This document shows, piece by piece, positions 26,200 to 35,561 of a DNA stretch of 64,000 nt (position 1 is the stretch's first letter; each line of letters opens with the position of its first letter). The notes beneath the pieces were generated by a model. The model did not search any database. It saw only the letters and a program-made list of their open reading frames with translations, and was not told where the DNA came from. The position numbers were made by a program, and so were the translations under genes. The stretch is from Leuconostoc palmae. GTDB taxonomy: Bacteria > Bacillota > Bacilli > Lactobacillales > Lactobacillaceae. The stretch is taken from NCBI RefSeq assembly GCF_019656075.1, contig NZ_BPKZ01000006.1:1-64000 (forward strand). The letters run 5' to 3'.

Positions 26200-27021
26200 A
26201 TGGACAAAAATAATCAAACACTACTACAGCCAGATTTAGTCAATCAAATTCATAATAAAGTAACTTTTTTAAACCAATTTGAGTTAGCAATTATTAATAA
26301 CCAGCTATATGAAATGTATTCTTTAATACGCGAAAATAACGCCGAATTACAGGAAAAAATTCAATCATTGCCCTTAATTGTATCAGACCTACAGCCATTG
26401 ATATCAAGATATTTAGCGCCAAATTTGATTCGTTTTGTGCAAAAAACGTTACCCTTTTTATTTGTAGAACCATTAAATAATGATTTTGATAATTACGCTG
26501 TTTTTATTGGTGATTGGTGGAACCATCGAGAAATAGGGACACTAAATGTCATTTCTTCTGTAATGTCAGTTGATGAAAAAATAATAAATGAATTAAAGAT
26601 TACGGAACAATTACCTTCAGGTGAAACTATTAACGATGATAAGATTCAAGAAATTAACAAGAATATTGAGGGATTACAAGAGTTTCTATCTGATAATACT
26701 AAGCGCAAATTAGAGTTGCAAGTTATCGAAGATCAATTAGAGGAACTAAAAACGAACAAATCTGGTTTGTTTGGACGGAATGATAAAAGTACAAAAGAAA
26801 GTTTAGAAAAAAAACAAGAGTTGCTTCAAGCAACACAAAAACGTGTTCCTGATGTTGAAAAAAAACTTGGAGTACACGAAGCAGAACTTCTGGCACTTGA
26901 AAAAGAAAATGCTTTGAGACAACTAGAGTTACAGTCTATTGTGGCAGAATTCAACTCTATTGAAGATTTTGTAGGACAAATCAATCGCTTACCTGATTCA
27001 TATTTAAAATCACTGAAATAA
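26200..27021 (+). CDS. Uncharacterised coiled-coil protein
   Basis: The 273-aa soluble protein has a globular N-terminal half (to about 145, with YAVFIGDWWNHREIG) and a C-terminal coiled coil of about 100 residues (IQEINKNIEGLQEF; KKQELLQATQKRVPDVEKKL). I recognise no family. SD GGAGG is 9 nt before the ATG. The next gene begins 10 nt after its stop, so the two form an operon and may act together. Neighbouring lemA-htpX may belong to the same transcript. Confidence 0.7.
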   Translation: MDKNNQTLLQPDLVNQIHNKVTFLNQFELAIINNQLYEMYSLIRENNAELQEKIQSLPLIVSDLQPLISRYLAPNLIRFVQKTLPFLFVEPLNNDFDNYAVFIGDWWNHREIGTLNVISSVMSVDEKIINELKITEQLPSGETINDDKIQEINKNIEGLQEFLSDNTKRKLELQVIEDQLEELKTNKSGLFGRNDKSTKESLEKKQELLQATQKRVPDVEKKLGVHEAELLALEKENALRQLELQSIVAEFNSIEDFVGQINRLPDSYLKSLK

Positions 27022-27031
27022 GAGTAATTAT

Positions 27032-27949
27032 ATGACTAAATACGATGTACAAGAATATAGTAATCAATTAGAAAAAGATTTAAATTTATTTGAACAATGG
27101 CATACACTAATTGAAAATTTAATCGATACTGAATCGCTTGAAGTCATTTTAGATATTTTGAAAAAAATTGTACTATTTGACTTACATCAATCAAAAATGG
27201 TTCGTATTGATACACCAAAATGGTTTCCGGCAACACACTGGGTTACTGTTGCGTTTGCACAAATTGCTCGTAATGCCTCTTTAAATGATATTGAAATTAT
27301 TTTGCCACAAGCTCAGCGTGTTGCAGAAATTCACTTTTCTGAATGGCCAAATGCTTCGTTCAGATTTGTAAAAGCACCATTAGATGCTGGTGGTTATTAT
27401 TTGGAAGAAACAGCACAAGAACTAAGGGTAGTGTATTGGGACATTTTTGATAATCGTTTTTATTTGGATACAGAACAGTTTAGTAAACTTGTGCAGACCG
27501 AAGCGATTCAACTTGGTGGTGTGGCAGCATTGGCTGTTTTTCAACAGAGACTAACTAATATTGCAAAGCAACTTTCAGAAATTGGTTATGACAGTGTACT
27601 TCCTGGTATGGATAATACAGACCAAGATCAATTACTTATGAGACAAAAAGAGCTATTACCAGATGTATTAGATAGCTTATTTGTCAAAGCAGCAGAGCAA
27701 CAATTTATTTTAAAAAAGATGAAATCAGCGGACAATGGTGTTGAGATTAATATTGGTGAAGTAGCCATACAGCTAGCACAAAGTACTTTGAGTGAACATC
27801 AAACTGAATGGTATTATAAGGTTGTCGACGAAAATAAGGACATCACCATCTACACGTTATTTCAACAACTACCATTTTTTTATAAATGGTATCAAACTCA
27901 TATCAATGTAGTAGGGCTACGTGATAAGCGTGAAGTATTTGTAGATTAA
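27032..27949 (+). CDS. Uncharacterised protein, partner of the preceding gene
   Basis: A soluble acidic protein of 305 aa with no signal peptide or membrane helix. The central region (WFPATHWVTVAFAQIARNA, then LRVVYWDIFDNRFYLD) is probably alpha/beta, and the rest is helical. No catalytic motif or family is recognised. Its SD is weak (AAGAG) and it lies 10 nt after the coiled-coil gene, suggesting coupling. It is followed after 87 nt by lemA. Confidence 0.68.
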   Translation: MTKYDVQEYSNQLEKDLNLFEQWHTLIENLIDTESLEVILDILKKIVLFDLHQSKMVRIDTPKWFPATHWVTVAFAQIARNASLNDIEIILPQAQRVAEIHFSEWPNASFRFVKAPLDAGGYYLEETAQELRVVYWDIFDNRFYLDTEQFSKLVQTEAIQLGGVAALAVFQQRLTNIAKQLSEIGYDSVLPGMDNTDQDQLLMRQKELLPDVLDSLFVKAAEQQFILKKMKSADNGVEINIGEVAIQLAQSTLSEHQTEWYYKVVDENKDITIYTLFQQLPFFYKWYQTHINVVGLRDKREVFVD

Positions 27950-28036
27950 CACAAGATATGAGATGATGTTAGTGTTAATCTATTAAGAATATTTTGACAA
28001 AAACAATTAGCTATTGCTATAAAAAGGGGAATAACT

Positions 28037-28585
28037 ATGACAATTTTGATTATTGTTGCAATTATTGCGATAATTGCAATTGTTTGGATCAGTGTGTATA
28101 ACGGATTGGTCAAATCACGTATGCAAACCAAGGAATCTTGGAGTCAAATCGATGTACAATTGAAGCGTCGAAATGATTTAATTCCAAACTTAGTCAACAC
28201 TGTAAAAGGATATGCAGATTTTGAAAAAACAACACTTCAAGCTGTTACTGATGCAAGGACTAAGGTTAACAATGCTCAGGGGCCAGCAGCAACAATGGCT
28301 GCATCTGACCAATTAACAGGAGCATTAACACACTTATTTGCTGTTGCTGAAGCTTATCCAGACTTGAAAGCTAGTACTAATTTTACAAAGTTACAAGAAG
28401 AATTAACTAATACTGAAAATAAAATTGCTTACTCACGCCAATTATTCAATACAACGACAGCGAGTTATAATACAAAGCTACAGTCTTTCCCAAGTAATAT
28501 TATTGCAGGTATTCATCATTTTGAACCAAGCGAATTTATTGCAGTGCCTGAAAATGAAAAAGAAGTACCAACGGTTAAATTTTAA
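28037..28585 (+). CDS. lemA: LemA family protein
   Basis: The 182-aa protein has an N-terminal transmembrane helix (about 1-24) followed by a helical bundle. [27 protein letters not shown] is split here as the conserved [18 protein letters not shown] and [10 protein letters not shown] segments. The function is unknown; it is very often paired with HtpX. SD AAGGGG precedes the ATG. Its stop (TAA) overlaps the htpX ATG. Confidence 0.92.
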   Translation: MTILIIVAIIAIIAIVWISVYNGLVKSRMQTKESWSQIDVQLKRRNDLIPNLVNTVKGYADFEKTTLQAVTDARTKVNNAQGPAATMAASDQLTGALTHLFAVAEAYPDLKASTNFTKLQEELTNTENKIAYSRQLFNTTTASYNTKLQSFPSNIIAGIHHFEPSEFIAVPENEKEVPTVKF

Positions 28586-29475
28586 TGTTATATGAACAGA
28601 TACAATCTAATAAACGTCGAACATATTTTTTATTACTAGGTTTTCTAGTTGTTGTTGGTATTGTTGGCGCAGCAGTAGGATATCTGTTTTTCAGATCGTT
28701 ACCGCTAGGCGTTATTGGTGCAATAGTTATAGGCGGCATATACGCTCTTATCATGATTACAAATTCAACTAATGTTGTAATGGCAATGAACAATGGTAAA
28801 GAAATTACTTCCCCAGATCAGGCGCCAGAATTATGGCACACGGTTGAAGACATGGCGATGGTTGCTCAACTACCAATGCCTAGGGTGTTCATTATTAACG
28901 ATGATAGTCCTAATGCTTTTGCTACCGGAAATGATCCTAAAACAGCTGCTGTTGCCGCAACAACCGGTTTATTAAAAATAATGAATCGTAATGAACTTGA
29001 AGGCGTTATTGGACATGAAATGAGTCATGTTAGAAACTATGATATTCGCATTTCAACAATTGCCCTTGCATTGACTGCAGCTATTTCACTATTAACTAAT
29101 CTAGGTAGTAATTGGTGGTTGTTTGGTGGGAATAGTCGTGATCGTGATAATCGTGATAATAATGGTGGTGTGCAAATATTAATGTTTGCCTTATCTATTT
29201 TAATTATGATATTCGCACCGCTGGTTGCTAGTATTATTCAGATGGCGATTTCTAGAAATCGTGAGTACTTAGCAGATGCAGGAAGTGTAGAGTTAACAAG
29301 AAATCCACAAGAGTTAATTTCAGCACTCAAAAAACTAAGTCATGCAGAGCCGATGCAGCAAGTAGATGAAGCTTCGGCGGCTTTATATATTAGTAATCCA
29401 TTGAAAAAAACAGCTAATTTGTTTGATACTCATCCACCGATGGAAGAGAGAATTGCAAGGTTAGAAAAAATGTAA
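28585..29475 (+). CDS. htpX: Membrane zinc metalloprotease HtpX
   Basis: M48 protease of membrane protein quality control, 296 aa with four hydrophobic segments. The zinc motif VIGHEMSHV (His, Glu, His) and the downstream [14 protein letters not shown], supplying the third ligand Glu, are present. It starts in the TAATG overlap with lemA and has no SD of its own, so it depends on coupling. A terminator follows. Confidence 0.93.
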   Translation: MLYEQIQSNKRRTYFLLLGFLVVVGIVGAAVGYLFFRSLPLGVIGAIVIGGIYALIMITNSTNVVMAMNNGKEITSPDQAPELWHTVEDMAMVAQLPMPRVFIINDDSPNAFATGNDPKTAAVAATTGLLKIMNRNELEGVIGHEMSHVRNYDIRISTIALALTAAISLLTNLGSNWWLFGGNSRDRDNRDNNGGVQILMFALSILIMIFAPLVASIIQMAISRNREYLADAGSVELTRNPQELISALKKLSHAEPMQQVDEASAALYISNPLKKTANLFDTHPPMEERIARLEKM

Positions 29476-29501
29476 AGCACCTAAAAATCAGGTGTTTTTT
29501 T
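29476..29501 (+). terminator. Terminator of lemA-htpX
   Basis: CACCT (29478-29482) pairs with AGGTG (29490-29494), then TTTTTTT. Confidence 0.8.
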
Positions 29502-29537
29502 AAAAAATAAAAATAGCGATACATAGTGAACAAAGGC

Positions 29538-29566
29538 TTGATTTTTCTCATAAAAACCGTTAAAGT
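29538..29566 (+). promoter_or_regulatory. Promoter of the guaB leader
   Basis: TTGATT (29538-29543), 17-bp spacer, TAAAGT (29561-29566). Placement upstream of the aptamer supports it. Confidence 0.45.
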
Positions 29567-29589
29567 AATACCAATAACTAAATCTTTTG

Positions 29590-29721
29590 TTTGCAGATAT
29601 ATCGCTGGGAAATGGCCAGCAGTTTCTACCACGCCCCATAAGTCGTGACTATCCGCAAGTGTGAAGCGATAATTGGTCGTAAAAGCATTTGTGGATCTGT
29701 CGTGTCCCAAATGCTTTTTTT
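29590..29721 (+). promoter_or_regulatory. Guanine-class purine riboswitch and terminator
   Basis: P1 TTTGCAG (29590-29596) pairs with CCGCAAG (29653-29659). P2 is GCTGG/CCAGC with loop GAAATGG, J2/3 reads AGTTTCTACC, L3 contains CCCATAA able to pair with L2, and J3/1 is ACTAT (29648-29652). The C in ACTAT is the base that selects guanine over adenine. The terminator pairs AAAAGCATTTG (29681-29691) with CAAATGCTTTTTT (29708-29720). Guanine should stop guaB expression. P3 is short and imperfect. Confidence 0.78.
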
Positions 29722-29865
29722 ACTGTTAATAAATATTATTTAGTTTCATTAAAAAATACTCGGCGGATCCGTTAATACTAGTGTTAACAAAAAGGCCAAA
29801 TTGATAAGTTAAAATCAGTAAACTATTAAACAATTTACTGATAGTATTTAAAATTGGAGAATCTC
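29722..29865 (+). other. Post-riboswitch guaB leader with two hairpins
   Basis: After the terminator, another 144 nt precede guaB. GTTAA/TTAAC around 29771-29787 and ATCAGTAAA (29814-29822) with TTTACTGAT (29834-29842) form stems; the second ends 13 nt before the guaB SD. No T-run follows. It may stabilise the read-through mRNA or carry a second promoter. Confidence 0.35.
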
Positions 29866-31038
29866 ATGCAAAAATTTTTCTTAGACGATGAAAAGCCTAA
29901 GTTCAGCTCACGTAATAAGTTTGCTAAGATGGGCTTAACGTTTGATGATATGAAATTGGTTTATGCTCAGACATCATCAGTTAGTGTAGATGATATAGAT
30001 GTTAGTACAACGCTCACACCAACTTTGAAGCTTAAGATACCATTGATTTCAGCAGCAATGGATACTGTAACAGAATCACACTTTGCTACTGAAATTGCTA
30101 AATTAGGCGGTTTAGGTGTTATTCATAAAAATATGACGATTGCTGAACAAGCAGATGAGGTTAAACGTGTAAAAGAAGCAAAATTTGATTCTCATAATTT
30201 TTCTAATGCTGCAACAGATGATAATGGCAGACTTTTGGTAGCTGGAGCTGTGGGTGTGACTTCTGATACGGTTAAACGTGTTGAAGCTATGGCTGCTGTT
30301 GGTGTTGATGCGATTGTACTTGACTCTGCTCATGGTCATTCAGAAGGTGTTTTACGTAAGGTTTCTGAAGTGCGTGAGGCTTTCCCAGATTTAAATATTA
30401 TTGCTGGCAATATTGCAACAACTTCCGGAGCTGCTGCTTTGTATGATGCTGGTGCAGATGTTGTCAAAATTGGTATCGGACCAGGTTCAATTTGCACAAC
30501 ACGTGTTGTTGCAGGTATTGGTGTACCACAACTTTCTGCTGTTCGTGATGCTGCGGAAGAAGCTGCTCGTCGTGGGAAATCAATTATTGCTGATGGTGGT
30601 GCAAAAACACCAAAAGATATCACAAAAGCATTGGCAGCTGGTGGAAATGCTGTTATGCTCGGGTCAATGTTTTCTGGTACTGAAGAAACACCAGGAGAAA
30701 TTTTTGAAGACAATGGTAAGCAATATAAAACATACAGAGGTATGGGATCAATTGCTGCAATGGAAGCTGGTTCTAAAGACCGTTACTTCCAAGGAGAAGT
30801 TAACGAAGCCAAGAAGATGGTACCAGAAGGTATCGAAGCCCGCGTTGCTTACAAAGGGGCTTTATCAGACGTATTAGCAAAGATAATGACCGCTATCCGT
30901 GAAGAAATGGCTAAGATGGACGAAAGCTCAGTTGCTGACTTATCAAAAAATGGTCGTATGACACGTGATATCAGTGTTACTGACTATGAAGCGGAAGTAG
31001 CACATGTCAAAAAGTCTTATACAATTCCAACATTTTAA
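29866..31038 (+). CDS. guaB: IMP dehydrogenase, CBS-less catalytic subunit with aberrant C-terminus
   Basis: Oxidises IMP to XMP with NAD. The 390-aa protein carries the catalytic Cys210 in GIGPGSICTT, YRGMGS (290-295), the Arg306-Tyr307 dyad in KDRYFQ, and DSAHGHS. Between HKNM and GRLLVAGAVGV only ~30 residues remain where usual IMPDHs have two CBS domains (~125). After RVAYKG the canonical GGLR.GMGY and ESHPHD segments are missing and an unrelated tail follows. I chose the ATG at 29866, 6 nt after GGAG. First gene of the guanine-riboswitch operon. Confidence 0.9.
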   Translation: MQKFFLDDEKPKFSSRNKFAKMGLTFDDMKLVYAQTSSVSVDDIDVSTTLTPTLKLKIPLISAAMDTVTESHFATEIAKLGGLGVIHKNMTIAEQADEVKRVKEAKFDSHNFSNAATDDNGRLLVAGAVGVTSDTVKRVEAMAAVGVDAIVLDSAHGHSEGVLRKVSEVREAFPDLNIIAGNIATTSGAAALYDAGADVVKIGIGPGSICTTRVVAGIGVPQLSAVRDAAEEAARRGKSIIADGGAKTPKDITKALAAGGNAVMLGSMFSGTEETPGEIFEDNGKQYKTYRGMGSIAAMEAGSKDRYFQGEVNEAKKMVPEGIEARVAYKGALSDVLAKIMTAIREEMAKMDESSVADLSKNGRMTRDISVTDYEAEVAHVKKSYTIPTF

Positions 31039-31061
31039 TGTTTGTATCACGGAGAGAAAAT

Positions 31062-32042
31062 ATGTCTGAAAATAATGAAAACAAAGGCTTGGGTTATGAC
31101 CAAGTATTATTAGTTCCAGGAGCTTCCAATGTGCTCCCTCACACAGTATCTTTGGCAACACGATTGGCAGATGGCTTTGTTTTGAACATGCCATTAGTTT
31201 CAGAAGCCAACGGTACAGCAACGGACAATCGTGTTGTGGCAACTGCTTTAAATGGTGGCCTAGGTGTGGTAGCCGAACAAGAAGATATTGCAGCACAAAT
31301 GGCTGTGATATCTGCTGCTAAAGCAACAGAAGTAGACAATGAGAAATATCCTAATGCGTTTGTTGACGATAAAGGTCGTGTCCGTGTAGCCGCTGAAGTT
31401 TGGTTGACTAAGGGTGCACAAGCACGTGTGGATAAACTTGTGGCCGCTGGTGCTGATGCTATTTTCTTCTATTTGCAAGATGACTTAAATCAAGAAACAA
31501 ATGCCATTGTCAAAGCAGTTCGTAAGGCCTTTCCAAAAACTTTCTTAGCAGTTGGTGCGGTGGAAGACCAAGGTATTGCTGGTGCTTTGTATCAAGATGG
31601 CGTTGATGCAGTGATTGCTGGTCGTTCAGTGAACTCACCATTGCCAAATAATGCATTGTACCCATTCTTAACAACAACAATGGCAATTGCAGAAGTAGCC
31701 TCAGAGTTTGATAAAACAGTTATTGCCTCAGGCGGTGTCCATTATTCAGGAGATGTAGTTAAAGCGATTTCTGCTGGTGCTGATGCTATCTTGGTTACTG
31801 ATTTACTCAAGGGTGAAGTCCTTGAAGCTGATGGCACATTTGTTGGTGGTGACATGTCAATTGATGATGCAATCTTCCAAGCAGATGGTGGCTTGCGTGC
31901 CGGCATGGGTTACACAGGATCATCTACTATTTTGGATTTAAAGCTGGGTGCACAATTCGTGCAAATCACAGATAATGGTTTGAGAGAATCACATCCACAC
32001 GATGTCGAAATTACAAAAATTGCACCAAACTACGCTAAGTGA
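31062..32042 (+). CDS. IMP dehydrogenase-like protein lacking catalytic residues
   Basis: A protein of 326 aa, clearly IMPDH-derived at both ends: [15 protein letters not shown] near the N-terminus and [14 protein letters not shown] (276-289) and [14 protein letters not shown] (306-319) at the C-terminus. The catalytic loop is replaced ([11 protein letters not shown] at about 187-197, no Cys), and the flap with the Arg-Tyr dyad is deleted. So it cannot be an IMPDH alone. It retains the C-terminal segment that the preceding guaB lacks. SD GGAGAG precedes the ATG at 31062, 23 nt after guaB. Partner or regulator role inferred. Confidence 0.85.
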   Translation: MSENNENKGLGYDQVLLVPGASNVLPHTVSLATRLADGFVLNMPLVSEANGTATDNRVVATALNGGLGVVAEQEDIAAQMAVISAAKATEVDNEKYPNAFVDDKGRVRVAAEVWLTKGAQARVDKLVAAGADAIFFYLQDDLNQETNAIVKAVRKAFPKTFLAVGAVEDQGIAGALYQDGVDAVIAGRSVNSPLPNNALYPFLTTTMAIAEVASEFDKTVIASGGVHYSGDVVKAISAGADAILVTDLLKGEVLEADGTFVGGDMSIDDAIFQADGGLRAGMGYTGSSTILDLKLGAQFVQITDNGLRESHPHDVEITKIAPNYAK

Positions 32043-32076
32043 TGATAACATTAGATCAAAAAGGGAGAGTAACCAA

Positions 32077-33624
32077 ATGGCTGAAGTAAATGCCGATAAG
32101 GTCCTAGTTTTAGACTACGGTAGCCAATATAACCAATTAATTACCCGCCGCATTCGTGAGATGGGTGTTTTTTCAGAATTGAAGTCGCGTCATATGACTG
32201 CTGAGGAAGTTAAAGCATATAATCCTAAGGCAATTGTCTTATCTGGTGGGCCAAAGTCAGTGTATGAAGCTGATGCTTTCGCGATTGATAATGGTATCTT
32301 TGAATTAGGTATTCCTGTACTGGGTGTTTGCTACGGTATGCAATTGATGGCTCAAAACCTCGGTGGTCAGGTCGAAGCTAATCCTGGTAATGGTGAATTT
32401 GGCCAAACCATTCTAAAGAAAACAAAGTCAGCTGGTCGTTTATTTGCGCATACGCCCGAATCGCAAACTGTGTTGATGAGTCATTCAGACAATGTTGTTT
32501 CGTTACCAGAAGGGTTCGTTGTTGCTGGTGGATCAGACAAAACACCAATTGCAGCAATTGCTAATGATGAGCGACGCTTATATGGTGTCCAGTTTCACGC
32601 TGAAACGACACTGTCTGAACACGGTAAGCAAATTCTTCAAAACTTTGTATTAGATATTGCACAAGCAGAAGCAAATTGGGACATGAGTGGATTCATTGAT
32701 GAACAAATTGCCCGAATTCGCGAAACTGTGGGTGATAAAAAAGTTTTGTTGGGCTTATCAGGTGGTGTTGATTCGTCAGTTGTTGGTGTACTTTTACATA
32801 AAGCTATTGGTAATCAATTAACTTCTATCTTTGTAGATCATGGATTGCTGCGCAAAAACGAGGCAGAACAAGTCATGACAATGATGGGCGACCAATTTGG
32901 TTTGAATATCATTAAAGTAGACGCACAAGATCGTTTCCTTTCAAAATTAGCTGGTGTCACAGATCCTGAACAGAAACGTAAAATCATTGGTAATGAATTT
33001 ATTGAAGTCTTCAACGATGAAGCAACTAAGTTAAAAGATATCGATTTCTTAGCACAAGGAACACTTTATACCGATGTTATCGAGTCTGGTACGGATACGG
33101 CACAAACAATTAAGTCTCATCATAATGTTGGTGGGTTGCCAGAAGATATGCAGTTTAAGTTGATTGAACCATTGAACACACTCTTTAAAGATGAAGTTCG
33201 TGAGTTGGGTGAAGCATTGAATATGCCACACGAAATGGTTTGGCGTCAGCCATTCCCAGGTCCTGGCTTAGGTATTCGCATTCTAGGTGATATTACCGAA
33301 GATAAGCTAGAAATCGTCCGTGATTCTGATTGGATTTTGCGTGATGAAATTGCAAAAGCAGGTCTTGAAGGCGATGTTTGGCAGTATTTTACTGTCTTGA
33401 CAGGTGTTCGCTCTGTTGGTGTAATGGGCGATTATCGTACGTATGATTATACAATTGCCATTCGTGCCATCACTTCTGTTGACGGTATGACGGCCGATTT
33501 TGCCCAATTACCTTGGCCATTACTGCAAAAGATTTCAGCACGTATTGTCAATGAAGTTGGACACATTAATCGTGTCGTCTACGATATTACGGCTAAGCCA
33601 CCAGCAACTGTTGAGTGGGAATAA
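32077..33624 (+). CDS. guaA: GMP synthase (glutamine-hydrolysing)
   Basis: Converts XMP to GMP with glutamine and ATP. The 515-aa protein has an N-terminal class I glutaminase domain with the nucleophile in GVCYGMQ and FHAE, an ATP-pyrophosphatase domain with GLSGGVDSS, and a C-terminal dimerisation domain ending PPATVEWE. The ATG at 32077 has SD AAGGGAGA; upstream in-frame codons lie inside the preceding gene. Last gene of the operon, completing IMP to GMP. Confidence 0.97.
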   Translation: MAEVNADKVLVLDYGSQYNQLITRRIREMGVFSELKSRHMTAEEVKAYNPKAIVLSGGPKSVYEADAFAIDNGIFELGIPVLGVCYGMQLMAQNLGGQVEANPGNGEFGQTILKKTKSAGRLFAHTPESQTVLMSHSDNVVSLPEGFVVAGGSDKTPIAAIANDERRLYGVQFHAETTLSEHGKQILQNFVLDIAQAEANWDMSGFIDEQIARIRETVGDKKVLLGLSGGVDSSVVGVLLHKAIGNQLTSIFVDHGLLRKNEAEQVMTMMGDQFGLNIIKVDAQDRFLSKLAGVTDPEQKRKIIGNEFIEVFNDEATKLKDIDFLAQGTLYTDVIESGTDTAQTIKSHHNVGGLPEDMQFKLIEPLNTLFKDEVRELGEALNMPHEMVWRQPFPGPGLGIRILGDITEDKLEIVRDSDWILRDEIAKAGLEGDVWQYFTVLTGVRSVGVMGDYRTYDYTIAIRAITSVDGMTADFAQLPWPLLQKISARIVNEVGHINRVVYDITAKPPATVEWE

Positions 33625-33707
33625 TAACTTTTTATCCACGCTATATATAATCATTTTTTGGTGACTAGTGAGGACAATTAAATTAATTATGGATTGAAAG
33701 TATATTT

Positions 33708-33741
33708 AAGAACAAATGCATTTTGCGCTTGTTCTTTTTTA
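33708..33741 (+). terminator. Terminator of the guaB-guaA operon
   Basis: AAGAACAA pairs with TTGTTCTT and runs into TTTTTT. Confidence 0.8.
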
Positions 33742-33868
33742 ATAAAATATTTTCTTAAATTTTTTAAATAAATTATGTCAAATACTAATTATGTCAAATA
33801 CTTTTTTACAAAGGGCAACAAGTGTATGCTTAATTGAGAGTTTAATTTATTATGGGGAGTATTATTTT

Positions 33869-34687
33869 ATGTCGAGAAAGTTGTTTTGTGAAATATCACC
33901 TTTAACCTATAAGATTTCGTATGAATCTCATATCTTAAAACGTAAAATAAGAGATACTTTTAGAGTCAAAATTGCAAACAAAAAAAGTGAAAAAAAACTG
34001 CCATATTTAGTTTTCAAACATGAATCATTGATACGTAGACGCCTTCGAAAAGTATCAGTTCCGGTAGAAGAAGCTAAAGTAGCTAATCTAAAAATTGCGG
34101 CGCCAAAAGTCAATAACGTTATTATAAAACCAGGGGAGACTTTTTCTTTTTGGAGCTTAGTTGGTAGATGTACTGAACAAAATGGCTACCAACAGGGATT
34201 GATGGTGGCCAATGATGGGCAGCTAAAAAAAGGAACTGGTGGCGGATTATGTCAGTTTAGCAATTTAATTCATTGGATGGTTTTACATACACCACTAGAT
34301 ATTGTTGAAAAATATCATCATGAGCAAGTTGATATTTTTCCAGATTCTGATAGGAAAGTACCCTTTGGCAGTGGCACATCAATTGTTTACAATTATCTTG
34401 ACTATAGATTTAAAAACAATACTTCGCAAACATATCAGTTAGTTACATATGTTGGAGAAACACATTTACATGGAGAACTTTATTGTTCTGCCCCACAAAA
34501 TATCATTTATAAAGTGGAAATGGAGAATGAACGATTTGTTAAGCAAGGTGATCAGGTTTATAGATGTGGTAAAATTTACAAACGTTCTTTTGACAATGAG
34601 AGTAATTTGTTGACTAATGACCTTATACAAGAAAATCACGCAAGAGTAGCATATGATACAAGTCATCTTAATGTGATTACTGAGTAA
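33869..34687 (+). CDS. VanW family protein
   Basis: The 272-aa protein has the VanW core: IKPGETFSFWSLVGRCTEQNGYQQGLM is represented by KPGETFSFW and VGRCTEQNGY, followed by GGGLCQFSNLIHW. VanW occurs in some vancomycin resistance clusters but is widespread as an envelope-associated protein of unknown activity. I chose the ATG at 33869, 9 nt after GGGGAG; upstream ATGs lack an SD. No vanHAX genes are nearby, so it is not evidence for acquired vancomycin resistance. Confidence 0.82.
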   Translation: MSRKLFCEISPLTYKISYESHILKRKIRDTFRVKIANKKSEKKLPYLVFKHESLIRRRLRKVSVPVEEAKVANLKIAAPKVNNVIIKPGETFSFWSLVGRCTEQNGYQQGLMVANDGQLKKGTGGGLCQFSNLIHWMVLHTPLDIVEKYHHEQVDIFPDSDRKVPFGSGTSIVYNYLDYRFKNNTSQTYQLVTYVGETHLHGELYCSAPQNIIYKVEMENERFVKQGDQVYRCGKIYKRSFDNESNLLTNDLIQENHARVAYDTSHLNVITE

Positions 34688-34721
34688 GAAATATATAAAC
34701 AAGTACTATATAGCGGTACTT

Positions 34722-34754
34722 AAAAAGTCACGTAGTGGTAGCTGCGTGACTTTT
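34722..34754. terminator. Bidirectional terminator after vanW-like gene
   Basis: AAAAGTCACGTAG pairs imperfectly with GCTGCGTGACTTTT. Confidence 0.8.
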
Positions 34755-35196
34755 ATTGATTAATTGAATGGTTAAAAGTATCAACTAAAAGTTGACTTTT
34801 CTCAGAGTATAAACTTTTAATTTTAGCTGAATAATCATTATAAGTACCATTACTTTTACCTTTTTCTGATCTTACTTGATCAAGTTTTGATAGCCCATTT
34901 TTAGTAATATCTTGCAATTTTTTGATATTGTCCTCGGTCATTTTTTTTCGTCCGTCAACATCTTGTGGTGAATTTTTTAATGATTGGTTAAAAGTATTTA
35001 ACATCTCATCAGTTGATTGAGTCATTTTTTCAGTTAACTGAGACAATATCACTTTATCATCCTGTGATTCGGTTGTGGTCTGTAGTTTTTGACTTAAAAA
35101 AGATTGTGTGCTGGAAGTTGTATCTGTCTGACTAGTCATAATTAAAACAGTTACAATAGCTGCTATAACGACGATAACTAATAAAATTTTTTTCAT
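34753..35196 (-). CDS. Uncharacterised membrane-anchored small protein
   Basis: A 147-aa protein with an N-terminal hydrophobic segment (about 4-21) after MKK, then a polar, helical Ser/Thr/Gln-rich domain with coiled-coil character (LTEKMTQSTDEMLNTF). No lipobox Cys is seen, so it is probably an uncleaved anchor or secreted protein. No family recognised. SD AAGGAA lies before the ATG. Its neighbours are envelope-defence genes. Confidence 0.68.
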   Translation of the reverse strand: MKKILLVIVVIAAIVTVLIMTSQTDTTSSTQSFLSQKLQTTTESQDDKVILSQLTEKMTQSTDEMLNTFNQSLKNSPQDVDGRKKMTEDNIKKLQDITKNGLSKLDQVRSEKGKSNGTYNDYSAKIKSLYSEKSQLLVDTFNHSINQ

Positions 35197-35530
35197 TGTT
35201 ATTTTCCTTCATAAATTTTTTTAGTTGTTATACTCAGCGTTTAACAACAAGGATATGTATGATAATTTTGGTTTATTAGATGTAACTGTCTCATTGTATC
35301 GTATATTAGTACCATAATAAAGTTGTATGTTCTAATTTAAATAGTTGAGGTAAGCTATGCAAAAAGACATGAATATAGCACTGTATTAAGATGATATATG
35401 TTTTATTCAAAAATGGGCTTGATTCAGGGAAATAGATTAACCATCAAATTTAAGTTTAAAATGTATAATTAAATTGAATTATTTTGGCATATATTTATAT
35501 AATTAATCAGAAGAAATATTTAATACTATA
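35197..35530. other. Intergenic region without a convincing gene
   Basis: AT-rich. It should hold the promoter of the minus-strand small protein. A 10-codon ORF, ATG at 35357 after TTGAGG, ends at TAA after IALY; beyond it all frames are closed. It may be a gene remnant. Nothing else is supported. Confidence 0.4.
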
Positions 35531-35561
35531 AAAAAAGATCGTGTTAACACGATCTTTTTTT
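35531..35561. terminator. Terminator of the bce operon
   Basis: AAAAAAGATCGTG pairs with CACGATCTTTTTT around TTAA. Confidence 0.88.

Noticed and set aside
30401-30877. 158-codon plus-strand ORF inside guaB
   Set aside because: A frame shadow of guaB, rich in Leu and Lys, without SD or family features.
33869-34687. Acquired vancomycin resistance
   Set aside because: VanW homologues are widespread; no vanH, vanA/B, vanX or vanRS is present.
35357-35390. Ten-codon ORF in the 35.2-35.5 kb gap
   Set aside because: Too short, with closed frames beyond; cannot be told from chance.
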